In this document: one piece after another, positions 9,101-18,424 of the stretch | How positions within the stretch are numbered: the first letter of the stretch is position 1 | Layout of the letters: every line of letters begins with the position of its first letter | Assembly: GCA_963700105.1 (NCBI GenBank) | Contig: CAVOWL010000002.1 | Location: 1-64,000 of the forward strand | DNA from: CAVUWL01 sp963700105 | GTDB lineage: Bacteria; Actinomycetota; Thermoleophilia; Solirubrobacterales; 70-9 | Direction of reading: 5' to 3' | Length of the DNA: 64,000 bases | Notes under the pieces: generated by a model | What the model was told of the DNA's origin: nothing | Seen by the model: the letters and a program-made list of their open reading frames with translations, nothing else | Database searches by the model: none | Position numbers and translations under genes: made by a program

Positions 9101-10249
9101 CACCTCACCCACGAAGACGAAGAACACGGCGGCGCCTCCCTCTACATGTGGTCCCAGAAAGGCGAAGAAGAAGACCCTCCCCACCCGCTTACCCTCATCT
9201 CCAGGGGCGAAAGCGAAGTCCCCGGCACCCCCGGCAACACCGCTGCCTGCAGCGCCGACTTCACGACCAAATGCGGCATCACCACCTACAGCCAAAGCCA
9301 AATGTCCTACTGCCAGTTGGGAAGCACCTTTGGCGGCAACTGTCTCTCCGACAACTTCATTTCCTCTGAAAACGGCGACATCTACTTCTCCTCCCCCGAG
9401 CAGCTCGACGGCTCCCGGGGCATTCCCAACCAGCAGAACCTCTACGTCTATCGAGGTGGCCAGGTTCAGTTCGTCACCACCTTGAGCGGCGCGCCCTACT
9501 GCTACGAACCCGCCGGAGAAGGTTCCAAAACATGCACCCGTATCGAGCGCATGGAGGTCTCCCCCAACGACAGCCACATGGCGTTCATCACCAGCAGCCA
9601 GATCACCCAGTACAACAACGCCGGCCACCTCGAGATGTACACCTACGAACCATCGACCCGAAGGATCAACTGCGTCTCCTGCATACCCAGCGGCGCGCCT
9701 CCAACCTCGAACGTGCTGGCGAGCCAAGATGGCCTCTTCATGACCAACGACGGCCGTGCCTTCTTCAGCACCGAAGATGCTCTCGTCTCTGGCGACACCA
9801 ACCATTCTGAGGATGTCTATGAGTACGTCGGCGGTCATCCCCAGCTGATCACCCCCGGCACCGGAGATACCAGCCAGCCCGGCAGCGACATTTACGAATC
9901 AGCCGGCGGCCTCATTGGCGTCAGCGCCGACGGCACCGACGTCTACTTCGGCACCTATCAGACCCTGGTTCCCGCCGATCACAACGGCCTCTTCTTCAAG
10001 ATCTACGATGCCCGCTCCGGGGGCGGTTTCTCCGCTCCCGCCCCGCCCCCGCCCTGCGACGCGGCCGACGAGTGCCATGGCGCCGGCAGCTCACCTCCGG
10101 CTGCTCTCCAGGATGGTGCTGGCGCCTCTCTCACCGGCGGCAACGCTACTCCCGAATCCCACCCAAAGCACCACAAGAAGAAGAACAAGCGCAAGAACAA
10201 GCGACACCACAAGCGAATCGCCCACCACAACCGCGGAGGTAGCAAGTGA
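6116..10249 (+). CDS. secreted NHL / FN3-like / TolB-like propeller protein (A2)
   Basis: A 1377-residue exported protein. The start is GTG 6116 (overlapping the A1 stop) or ATG 6119; both sit behind AAGGAGGT (6103-6110). The signal peptide ends near PAAGLVVAVAVFLLAAAPAS. NHL repeats (EPTDVAIDESGG; DIYVTDPGNHRIEKF) reach ~residue 380. Two FN3-like modules follow (YHYRIVATSAEG; YHFRLVAENELN). At ~603 the signature CPNSAVRQQTGAAYLPDCRA opens a long PD40/TolB-like propeller with recurring DGSKVYF, DGTDVYF and DGRAFF strands to ~1330. The tail is extremely basic and His-rich (KHHKKKNKRKNKRHHKRIAH) and ends RGGSK. Family: no catalytic motifs seen; likely a structural or binding surface protein. 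Its last codons contain the ribosome binding site of B1. Intact, and paralogous to 26327-30370. Confidence 0.85.
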   Translation: MMRFGREASATATPEQGRRVRPAAGLVVAVAVFLLAAAPASAAISHVFTGTFGSEASSPKDEYPLSEPTDVAIDESGGPSNGDIYVTDPGNHRIEKFNSEGDFLLMFGLDVNKHGTTEAEQDVCRAGEECQPGTPGPETGFCHTAMEPPPCEPVTDIKPGQLNTPAFLAVDDSPEGEGDLYVGDTGTHLVEKFDPSGHIVSSWGNSGQKDGSDSQTINHIGLFGPLYGLAVAPNGTLYVGGLHYNDNVWFYTRIGVPLPGYTVLGGSPGLEVESAGELYGNDGSGLERRPADAANASDEVEQVTQSFGSVTGFALDSADGEIYLDSGSVIAHYSSDCPDPVLGPCSSLDAFGTGNLSAAAGVAVNGATHAVYVANTGENDVAVFSDVRPQVTTEPPAQVGETTLTLAGHIDPTTNGVDHGEITECFFEWGLTKAYGHTAQCEPPTPYAGEKEVTAKLEGLTPITELPRGTRYHYRIVATSAEGATRFSADQTARTTAPAEIEGVSASHITATSVQLEATVAPNGLPTKYHFEYGATSNYGQTIPEPEITGTSVELFESRTVTADIENLQRHVTYHFRLVAENELNESSPATSEDHTFEFFPPSCPNSAVRQQTGAAYLPDCRAYELVTPGDAGGTQIYPDGPNTGYATSPSRLSYTGAFSAVPGSGGSPIDSVGDLYVATRTDTGWVSRYVGLPSSQAAVDGGPPLGPPDSTAVMEADGGSGPRVQNGVLTDPQMDIFADFNDGNQGIGSGNTNDFQNKTVISSNAPYVWSADGSALDRWPTNLGTVPDGSYNGLPLYPPGINVELTAPPLSTAPGGAHALDCPYDGPDLGYTFIALIPDYCPGDVTASSDLSHFVFATEWNVFAPGGQLGAPGSVYDNNTQAATVAVASKTPAGGNIPSEATDGAGDPLQIPAVSSDGSHILIAAAGTGPCGFSTCPEPPCGAPGVRVLRCPLQPSHLYMRVDDAITYDVSQGHDVSYVGESSDGSKVYFTSEEHLTHEDEEHGGASLYMWSQKGEEEDPPHPLTLISRGESEVPGTPGNTAACSADFTTKCGITTYSQSQMSYCQLGSTFGGNCLSDNFISSENGDIYFSSPEQLDGSRGIPNQQNLYVYRGGQVQFVTTLSGAPYCYEPAGEGSKTCTRIERMEVSPNDSHMAFITSSQITQYNNAGHLEMYTYEPSTRRINCVSCIPSGAPPTSNVLASQDGLFMTNDGRAFFSTEDALVSGDTNHSEDVYEYVGGHPQLITPGTGDTSQPGSDIYESAGGLIGVSADGTDVYFGTYQTLVPADHNGLFFKIYDARSGGGFSAPAPPPPCDAADECHGAGSSPPAALQDGAGASLTGGNATPESHPKHHKKKNKRKNKRHHKRIAHHNRGGSK

Positions 10250-13200
10250 GCTGCCTCCGACGTAACTCTGCTCGCACGACGTCCCCTGAGCAGGGTGTCA
10301 ACCACCCGACCCCCGTGCCCGCCGCCTCCGGAGGCCCGCGAGGCGCCGTGAGGCCGGGCGACCGAGCGAGATTTCCGGTGGTCATTAGCGCGAGGGAGCG
10401 CAGCCGAACATTCATGACGAGCAAGCAGTCACGGACTGATTCCCCTGCGCAGCGAGAAAAGCCGAGCATTTGTAGGGCTGAGGAGGCGGCGGTTTATGTG
10501 AAGAACCAGCGATCAGCCAATCCCCGATCACCGCAAGCCCCCGCGGAGCGAGTATCCATATCTGATTCCTTTACGAGCGGAGCGGGGGCGAAGCCCCGTG
10601 TGTCTGATGACTCTCGGGGATTGGCTGAGCGCCCCGCCTACCACCCTCAGTCGCCTATTCCTGGCCTCGCCGGCACCACCGTACGGCTGAGTCGCCCGCG
10701 CGCCTCCCGCCCGCACCCCCTCTGTGGCCGAGTCGCCGCCACCCTCGCCCTTCTGGCAATTGGCCTGTTGCCCCCCGCCGCCGCCCAGGCCGACACCCCT
10801 ATCACCTCATTCTCCGCTGTGCCGGGGAGCACTCAAGCCGGCGGCCACCCTGATGTGGAGACACACTTTTCCCTCGAAGGCCGGCTCGCCCAGCAGAGCC
10901 AGAGTGCCTGCAACTGCGAGGACGCTAAAAACGCCACTGTCCACTTTCCGCCCGGCTTCATCGGCAACCCCCACGCCGCCCCTCAGTGCTCTATCGCCGA
11001 TTTCTCCGCCGATAATTGCCCGATCGATTCGCAGGTCGGCGTTGTCGAAGTCGACGTCAGCATAGTCACCTTCGTCGCCGCCGTCTACAACGTGGCTCCT
11101 CCGCCAGACGATGCTGGCCTGCTCGCCTTCAAGCTCTACGTCTTCAACACCCCGCAGTTCATCGTGCTGAGCGCCCGCACCGGCGGCGATTACGGGCTCG
11201 ACGCGACCTCCGTCTCGATCTACCATGCCTCAAGCGTCTCGCTGCGCAGCTACACGTTGGATCTCTGGGGGGTTCCGGCAGACCCGATCCACAACGCGCT
11301 GCGTCTCAACCCCGAAGACAACCCGCAAGGGAAAGGCGAGACCGCCTACGACGACAAGTTCTGCGATGCGAACGGCGCCGCCAGCACCACCGATCCAACC
11401 ACGATCGTCAAACCGTGCCACACGAATATTCCCCCCGCCTCCTCGAACAGTCCGCTCACACCCTTCACCCAGAACCCGACAACCTGCGGTTCGCCGCTCA
11501 GTTCCTCACTCGAAGTCCTCTCCTACGACGGTGGGGAAACCAGCGCAAGTGATCCCTGGCCGGAAATGACCGGCTGCGACCAACTCAGCTTCAATCCCAG
11601 CCTCTACTCACAGCCGACCACCACCGAAACCGACTCCCCCTCGGGCATCGACGTCAACCTGAGCGTCCCCCAGGAGGTGAGCCCGACGATTCCCTCGCCG
11701 ACGGAGATGCGCAGCGCGACGGTCACCCTGCCCCCGGCTTCTCGATCAACCCAAATGCCGCCGACGGCAAGACGGCCTGCACTGACGCCGAAGCGAGCTC
11801 GGCACCGAAGAAGAAGCCCAGTGCCCTGAATTCTCCAAGGTCGGCAGCCTCACCATCGACAGCTCCGCCCTTCCCGGTCCCTTGCCCGGCTTTGTCTACC
11901 TCGGCCAGCCGCTACCCGGTAACCGCTACCGCATCTTCCTGGTCGCCAACGGCTTCGCAACCCACATCAAGCTGGAAGGCACCGTCACCCCCGATCCCCT
12001 CACTGGTCAGCTTGTCATCACCTTCTCGGAATTGCCCCAGAGCCCACTGACCGCGTTCAACATGCATTTCTTCGGCTCCGAACGCGGTCTGCTGGCGACC
12101 CCGACCCAGTGCGGCACCTACCCGGTGACAACCATCTTCACGCCCTGGGATTCGAGTCTCGGAACACAGACTTCGACTCAGTTTTTCACGCTTGAATCGG
12201 GGCCCGGCGGCTCACCTTGCCCTGGTGCTGCCAGGCCGTTCAACCCCAGTTTCCAGGCAGTATCCGCCGGCAACACAGCCGGCGCTCACAGCCCCTTCTC
12301 AATCGAACTGACCAGACAGGACGGGGACCAGAACCTAAGTGCCCTCAGCGTCACGACTCCCCCTGGCTTGATCGCGACCGTGGCCGGCGTCCCCTACTGC
12401 TCAGACGCGGCGATCGCGATCGCGGCATCGCCGGGCTACTCGGGTCTTGAAGAGGAAGCCAACCCGAGCTGCCCCGCCGCATCTCAGATCGGCACCGCGG
12501 TCACCGGAGCGGGAGCCGGGGAACACCCCGTCTACGTCTCTGGCAATGCCTACCTCGCTGGCCCCTACAAGGGCGCCCCTTTAAGCCTCGCCGTCATCAC
12601 CCCCGCTGTCTCCGGTCCTTATGACCTCGGCAACGTCGTCGTCCGCGCCGCCCTTCACGTCAACCCCGAAACCGCCCAGATCACCGCCGTCTCCGATCCC
12701 CTGCCCCAGATCCTCGAAGGCATTCCCCTCCGTTTGCGCTCGGTCCGCATCAACCTCGACCGCCAGAACTTCACCCTCGACCCGACCAACTGCGACCCCT
12801 ACTCGGTCAGCGCCCAGGTAACTGGCAACCAGGGCGCCCAGGCCAACCTCAAATCCCCCTTCCAGGTAGCCAACTGCACCTCCCTTCCCTTTGCCCCCAA
12901 ATTCACCACTCGGGTCTCCGGTTCCACCAATCACAACGGTAACCCGGCGCTTAACACACAACTGACCTTCCCCCAGGCTGGAATCAACGCAAACGTGTCG
13001 CGCGTCGCGGTCACCCTTCCCCACTCCGAGTTCCTCGACAACGCCCACATCAAGAGCCCCTGCACCAGGGTCCAGTACTCGACCAACCAGTGTCCCCCGG
13101 GATCCCTGCTCGGCTTCGCCAAAGCGGAAACCCCGCTGCTTGAAAAGCCGCTCGAAGGCCCCGTTTACCTGCGGCGCCAACGGTGGTGAACGAAAACTCC

Positions 13201-13532
13201 CCGACATCGTCGCCCAGCTCAAGGGCCAGATCGACATCGACCTCGTCGGCTTCGTCGAATCCGTCCACGGTCAGCTGCGCACCACCTTCCAAAGCGTTCC
13301 CGATGCCCCCGTCTCAAAGTTCACCTTGGACCTCGACGGCGGCAACAAGGGCCTCCTCGTCAACTCGATCAACCTCTGTTCGGCAACCGAGCACGTCAAC
13401 GTCCAGCTCGACGGTCAGAACGGCAAGACGGCCAACCAGAATCCGGTCCTTGAAACCCCCTGCGGCAGAAAGGGCAAGCGCATGAGCGACCGGACTGCCA
13501 GCGTTCACCACAACCGGAGGACGGGCCGATGA
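10246..13532 (+). pseudogene. type B secreted protein (B1), three frameshifts
   Basis: Paralogue of the intact gene at 30367-33603. GTG 10246 overlaps the A2 stop behind GGAGGT (10235-10240). About 160 codons of low-complexity leader with palindromes precede the signal peptide (VAATLALLAIGLLPPAAAQA), then the family opening STQAGGHPDVETHFSLEG. The body has landmarks such as NPTTCGSPL, FVYLGQPLPGNRYRIFL, SERGLLATPTQCGTYPV and YLAGPYKGAPLSL. The frame changes near 11735 (one base missing in LPPGF), near 11796 (one base missing before GTEEEAQCPEF) and near 13170 (GPVYLR to ANGGERKLPDIV). Homology resumes after each. Ends in a basic tail (GRKGKRMSDRTASVHHNRRT) whose stop overlaps C1's ATG. Either a recent pseudogene or sequencing indels; the C1 start signal (GGAGG-N8-ATGA) is still present. 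Confidence 0.8.
10513..10628 (+). repeat. inverted repeat in B1 leader
   Basis: TCAGCCAATCCCCGA (10513-10527) is the exact complement of 10614-10628, a 15-bp stem. The enclosed 86 nt contain a GGGGC-GAA-GCCCC hairpin (10585-10597). It lies between the translation start and the signal peptide of B1. The segment also carries the recurring motif CTGATTC flanked by GAGCG/GCGCAGCGA-like words, which recurs in the B1' leader (30459-30700). Confidence 0.65.
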
Positions 13533-16500
13533 TTTCCTCTCTTGAACGAGTAAGCCGCCAGAGAGGAGCAGTGTCTGAGAATCGCAGATGCCGCAAGCGC
13601 CCCGCTGCGATCGCCATCGCCGTGCTGTGCGCATCGCTCGCGATCCTTGCCACGGATGCGACTTCGGCCATCGCAAACCGCACCCTCGCCTCCCAGATGC
13701 CCGGCGGGACGAGTGTCTCCTTCGACGCCAACGACAACGTTTGGCTCACCGATGAAGGGAGCTCCGGAGACGAACCCGGCCATGGGGGCCTCAACGAGTA
13801 CGACGCCTACCCTTCTCAGACCCTGTTGGCCGAGCCGAACACCTTCACACCGTGGGGCTTTAGCATTCTCGATCTTCAGGCGGCAGTCGATCAAGCCTCC
13901 AATGAAGTGTTCGTAGCCCAATCTAACGGACGTACGGTCGATATATTCAAAAACGATGTCTACTCACACTCGTGGACGGCGATAAATGGAGTAATGCCTT
14001 GCTTTAGCTGCAGCGGCTCTATCCACGTTGCGATCGACAATACGAACACCTACTCAGGCGGCCGCGTCTATCTCTCTCTCACCGAACCCGAGAATGATGT
14101 CGAAGCCTTCGATGCCGCCCAGCGGCCGGTCGATTTCCCGGCCACGGCAAACTACATCTCCAACAACAAACTGAGCGGAACACCCAGCGGCCCCTTCGGT
14201 GACGTCGGTCATGTCGCCGTCGATGCCGCCGGAAATATCTATGTGACCGATGTCGGAGATGGGGTGGTCGATGAGTTCGACTCGGCCGGGACTTTTGTGC
14301 GGACGCTGCCATGCCCGGGGTGCTCGGCAGGGAATCCCGTCGGTACGGGGGGGGTGGGTGTAGACCCGACAAACGGCAACATTCTGGTGGGAAATGGTGG
14401 CGAAATTGCCGAATACGATTCCTCTGGCAATTTTCTAGAGGCACTGAGCGATGGCGGGGCACCCTCTGTGAACTCGCAGGGCTACCTCTACTCGTCGTCG
14501 GGCTCCATTTACACCCCCACCAAAGTCGTCCCCGAAGTCACATACAGGGCGGTATCCAGCCCCACGACGACCTCGGCAACGCTCAACGCCACCGTCGATC
14601 TCCACGGCGGCCCCAACATAACCGAATGCAAGTTCGAATACGGCGAAGAAGTAGGCAGCTACAACCTCGGCAGCAAACCCTGCGAAACAGAACCGCACTC
14701 TAGCCTGCCCTACACGGCTGCCACTGAAGTCAGCGCCAAAGTCTCCTCCCTGACCGCTGGGACGACCTACCACTACCGGATCGTGGTCGAAAGCGCGAAT
14801 GGGGTCAAGTACGGCGCTGACCAGACCTACACGACCGGCCCGATACCGGGGCTGAGCAGCGATGCAGCAGCGAATCTGACGGAATCCGGCGCGACGCTCA
14901 ACGGTTTCTTCGTCGGCAGTGGCGAAGAGACCAGTTACTACTTCGAATGGGGCCTGAGCGAAGCATACGGCGAAAAAACGACCGAAGAACGCATCTCTCC
15001 CGGAGCGGGGGCTGGCGCGCAGCTTTCTTCCCAGTTGACCGAGCTCGCGCCATATAGCACCTACCACTACCGGGTGGTCGCGACCAATGGCGCCGGCACC
15101 AGTTACGGCCAGGACCGAACGTTCACGACGACCCCTGGAATCCCGACCGACCAGCCCCCGGCGGTTACCGCCGTGCACTCCGACCGTGCCGTGTTCGACG
15201 GCCAGGTCAACCCCAACGGAGCCGCCACGACGGTTCACTTCGAATACGTCGATGACGCCACCTTCCAGCAGAGCGGCTGGGCTGACGCCATGAAAACGAG
15301 TCCCGATATCGATGTAGGGATGAGCAAGCATTACCAGAGCCCCAGCCAGCTCGTGGACGGATTGACGCCCGGTACGGTTTACCACTTCCGCGTGGTTGGC
15401 ACCAACGAGGCCGGCAGCGCCAGTGCCGCTGGGACCTTCCTGACGTTTGGTTTCACGCCATCGCTAACTGACCCCTGCCCCAACGCCCACGTGCGCCAGC
15501 AGACCGGCGCCGCGCTGCTCCTTGACTGCCGTGCTTACGAGCTGGTCTCGGCCGCCAACAGCGGTGGCTACAACGTCGAGTCCAACCTGGTCCCGGGCCA
15601 GACCCCCTTCGGCGGCTACCCCAACGCCGAGAACCCCCCCCAGGTCCTCTACGGTGTCCACAACGGGGCGATACCCGGAACCGGCCACCCGACCAATCAC
15701 GGTGTCGACCCCTACGTCACCACTCGCGGCGAAAACGGCTGGAGCACCAAATACGTCGGCATCCCCGCCGACGACCCCTTCGCCTCCGCCCCCTTCGCCT
15801 CGACCTTGGCCGAAGCTGACCCAGGCCTGGACACTTTCGCCTTCGGCGGCCCCGCCATCTGCTCGCCTTGCTTCGAAGATCACAGCACCGGGATCCCGGT
15901 CCACAAGCCAAACGGCGAACTCGTCCAGGGCATGGCCGGCTCCGAAAATCCCGGTCCCTCTGCCAAACCCGAAGGCTTTATCGGCAAGCGCCTCTCCGCC
16001 GACGGCACCCACCTCGTCTTCGGCTCCAAATCCAAATTCGAGCCCGGCGCAAACGAAGGTGAAGTCTCGATCTATGACCGCAACCTGAATACCGAAGAAA
16101 CCCACGTCGTCTCAAATACCCCCACTGGGCAGACGATGAAAGAAGAAGGCACCGAAATCGGTGAGCTCGACATCTCAAAGGACGGCTCGCGGATCGTGAT
16201 CGGCCACCTCGTCGAAGAATCAGAAGGCACCAAGTACTGGCACCTCTACATGGACATCGGCGATTCCGAAAAAACGATCGACCTCACCCCAGGCACCACC
16301 CACGGCGTCCTCTTTGACGGCATGACCGAAGATGGCTCGAAGGTTTTCTTCAGCACCGTAGATCACCTCACCGACCAGGAGGCAGAACACAGCGGCGCCG
16401 ACATCTTCGAAGCTGAAATCTCCGAAGCGGGGACGGCCACCCTTCACCTCGTCTCCAAAGGCCAAGAAGAAACGCATGGCGCCCCCGGCGACACCGCCTC

Positions 16501-18424
16501 CTGCCACCCGATTGTCAACTGGAACACCGTTTCCGGTGGACCCAACTGCAGCGCGGTAGCAATCGGTGGAGGGGGTGGCGTCGCATCAGGCGATGGCGCG
16601 ATCTACTTCCTGTCTCCGGAGCTTCTCGACGGCCCCACCCATGGGGAGGAAAACCAACCAAATCTCTATTTGGATAGACCTGGATCCGCTCCCCAGTTCA
16701 TTGCGACTATCGACTCCAGCTTGGGTAAGCCACCGCCCCCGCCGCCACGCCGCTCCTTCCTTCGAACGATTGGCTCATTTACGGACCCGTGGGCCATCAC
16801 GATCGATTCCCTTGATGACGTGTGGGTGGCCGATCCGGGAAATAGTGGCCTCATCTCGAAATACGATCAATACCCCTCAAAAACGAAGGTCGGGGAAAAG
16901 GCCGGTGAAGGACACTTCGGGCCCCTCGTTCACAGCATCGCGATCGATCACTCCAACGGCAATCTGCTCGTCGCCGACTCCGGACCCGATGTCGTAGACG
17001 TGTTCGAACACGGCACTGGTGCGTTTGTAGAACGCATTGAACATGGTTTCGGGGGTGGATACGTCTACGTCGCCGCCGATAACTCGGACTCTCCCTCCAG
17101 TGGAAGATTCTATGTGTCTGGAACAAACGTTGGTTCTGTCCAGGCATTTGATGAAAATGGCGCGGAACACGCCTTTTCGGACACTGGTGCGAGTTACATC
17201 AGCGGCAACGCGATCACCGGCACGCCGAGTGGCCCTTTCGGCGAGGTATGGACCATGACTACCGACTCCTCGGGCGATATCTATGTAGTAGATATTGGGA
17301 AGAAAGATATCGATGAGTTCGAATCATCTGGTGCTTTCGTACGGACTTTCACGGGCATCGGAGCCCCCGGCGGTTTCAGTTCCAACCTGGGCGGGGTCGC
17401 TGTCGATCCGACCAACGGCGACGTGTTAGTCGTAGACAGCGCCAAGAACGTGGTCGATGAGTTCGACTCCTCCGGCACCTATATCAGCCAGCTCACGGGT
17501 ACCGCACCTGGTTCCCCGTTTGGGGCACTCACTGGCGGCATCGCCGTTAACTCCAAAGGCTACGTCTACGTGGCCGACGGCGGACATGGCGTTGTCGATG
17601 CCTTCAGCCCACTACCGCCACCCCCAAGCCCCATCACTAATTCAGCTGTCATCGACGCCGTCAACCAGCCCGAAGCCCGTAATACGGCCGACTTCCAGGT
17701 CGGCGCCTCGGGCAACGACGCCGTCTTCACCTCCACCCTGCCGCTGACCGGCTATGACAATGCCTTCCACAGTGAGGTCTTCCGCTACGACGCGGCATCG
17801 GAAACTCTCGAATGCGCCTCCTGCAACCCGACCAGCGAGCAGGCCACGGGTGAAGCCACCCTGGCCACGAACGGCTCGAGCCTGACAGAAGACGGCCGCG
17901 TCTTCTTCAACTCGACCGAAGGCCTGGTCGACCGGGATCTGAATGAAAACCAAGACGTCTACGAGTGGGAGCCGCAGGGATTCAAATTCGAAATGGAACA
18001 TGAAAAATTCCAAACCTGCGAAACCACCGGTGGCTGCGTCCAGCTGATCTCCACCGGCACCAGCCCCTTTGACTCGAGTCTGCTGGGCGTAAGTGCCGAT
18101 GGCACCGACGTCTACTTCTTCACCCACGATTCGCTGGTCTCCTCGGATCAAAACGGTTCGTTGGTGAAGATCTACGATGCGCGCTCCCTCGGTGGTTTCG
18201 ACCAGGTCCCGCCACCGCATCAATGCCAGGCCTCCGATGAGTGTCACGGCTCGGGGAGCGCGATGCCACCACCGCCCATCATCAGGACGGTTGTCGGCAC
18301 CCCGGTCGGCAACGCCACGCCGTCGCCAAACAGCCGCAAGCACCGCCATCACCACCGACGCAGGCACCACCGTAAGGCCCATCACAAACGAGCTGTCCAC
18401 CACACGCGCGGAGGTGCGAAGTGA
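13529..18424 (+). CDS. secreted NHL / FN3-like / propeller protein with nested NHL domain (C1)
   Basis: A 1631-residue exported protein. ATG 13529 overlaps the B1 stop behind GGAGG (13516-13520). After a ~30-residue basic stretch the signal peptide ends ATDATSAIA. NHL repeats occupy ~55-335 and three FN3-like modules ~336-648. CPNAHVRQQTGAALLLDCRA then opens the TolB-like propeller with the variant LVSAANSGGYNVESNLVPGQ. Within it, at ~1095-1370, a second complete NHL propeller is inserted (FTDPWAITIDSLDDVWVADP; VAVDPTNGDVLVVDSAKN). The first propeller then resumes (DGRVFFNSTEGLV; DGTDVYFFTHDSLV). The tail is His/Arg-rich (KHRHHHRRRHHRKAHHKRA) and ends RGGAK, whose codons carry the ribosome binding site of B2. 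Paralogue of 33603-38585 with the same insertion. Function unknown; binding or scaffold role inferred. Confidence 0.85.
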   Translation: MISSLERVSRQRGAVSENRRCRKRPAAIAIAVLCASLAILATDATSAIANRTLASQMPGGTSVSFDANDNVWLTDEGSSGDEPGHGGLNEYDAYPSQTLLAEPNTFTPWGFSILDLQAAVDQASNEVFVAQSNGRTVDIFKNDVYSHSWTAINGVMPCFSCSGSIHVAIDNTNTYSGGRVYLSLTEPENDVEAFDAAQRPVDFPATANYISNNKLSGTPSGPFGDVGHVAVDAAGNIYVTDVGDGVVDEFDSAGTFVRTLPCPGCSAGNPVGTGGVGVDPTNGNILVGNGGEIAEYDSSGNFLEALSDGGAPSVNSQGYLYSSSGSIYTPTKVVPEVTYRAVSSPTTTSATLNATVDLHGGPNITECKFEYGEEVGSYNLGSKPCETEPHSSLPYTAATEVSAKVSSLTAGTTYHYRIVVESANGVKYGADQTYTTGPIPGLSSDAAANLTESGATLNGFFVGSGEETSYYFEWGLSEAYGEKTTEERISPGAGAGAQLSSQLTELAPYSTYHYRVVATNGAGTSYGQDRTFTTTPGIPTDQPPAVTAVHSDRAVFDGQVNPNGAATTVHFEYVDDATFQQSGWADAMKTSPDIDVGMSKHYQSPSQLVDGLTPGTVYHFRVVGTNEAGSASAAGTFLTFGFTPSLTDPCPNAHVRQQTGAALLLDCRAYELVSAANSGGYNVESNLVPGQTPFGGYPNAENPPQVLYGVHNGAIPGTGHPTNHGVDPYVTTRGENGWSTKYVGIPADDPFASAPFASTLAEADPGLDTFAFGGPAICSPCFEDHSTGIPVHKPNGELVQGMAGSENPGPSAKPEGFIGKRLSADGTHLVFGSKSKFEPGANEGEVSIYDRNLNTEETHVVSNTPTGQTMKEEGTEIGELDISKDGSRIVIGHLVEESEGTKYWHLYMDIGDSEKTIDLTPGTTHGVLFDGMTEDGSKVFFSTVDHLTDQEAEHSGADIFEAEISEAGTATLHLVSKGQEETHGAPGDTASCHPIVNWNTVSGGPNCSAVAIGGGGGVASGDGAIYFLSPELLDGPTHGEENQPNLYLDRPGSAPQFIATIDSSLGKPPPPPPRRSFLRTIGSFTDPWAITIDSLDDVWVADPGNSGLISKYDQYPSKTKVGEKAGEGHFGPLVHSIAIDHSNGNLLVADSGPDVVDVFEHGTGAFVERIEHGFGGGYVYVAADNSDSPSSGRFYVSGTNVGSVQAFDENGAEHAFSDTGASYISGNAITGTPSGPFGEVWTMTTDSSGDIYVVDIGKKDIDEFESSGAFVRTFTGIGAPGGFSSNLGGVAVDPTNGDVLVVDSAKNVVDEFDSSGTYISQLTGTAPGSPFGALTGGIAVNSKGYVYVADGGHGVVDAFSPLPPPPSPITNSAVIDAVNQPEARNTADFQVGASGNDAVFTSTLPLTGYDNAFHSEVFRYDAASETLECASCNPTSEQATGEATLATNGSSLTEDGRVFFNSTEGLVDRDLNENQDVYEWEPQGFKFEMEHEKFQTCETTGGCVQLISTGTSPFDSSLLGVSADGTDVYFFTHDSLVSSDQNGSLVKIYDARSLGGFDQVPPPHQCQASDECHGSGSAMPPPPIIRTVVGTPVGNATPSPNSRKHRHHHRRRHHRKAHHKRAVHHTRGGAK

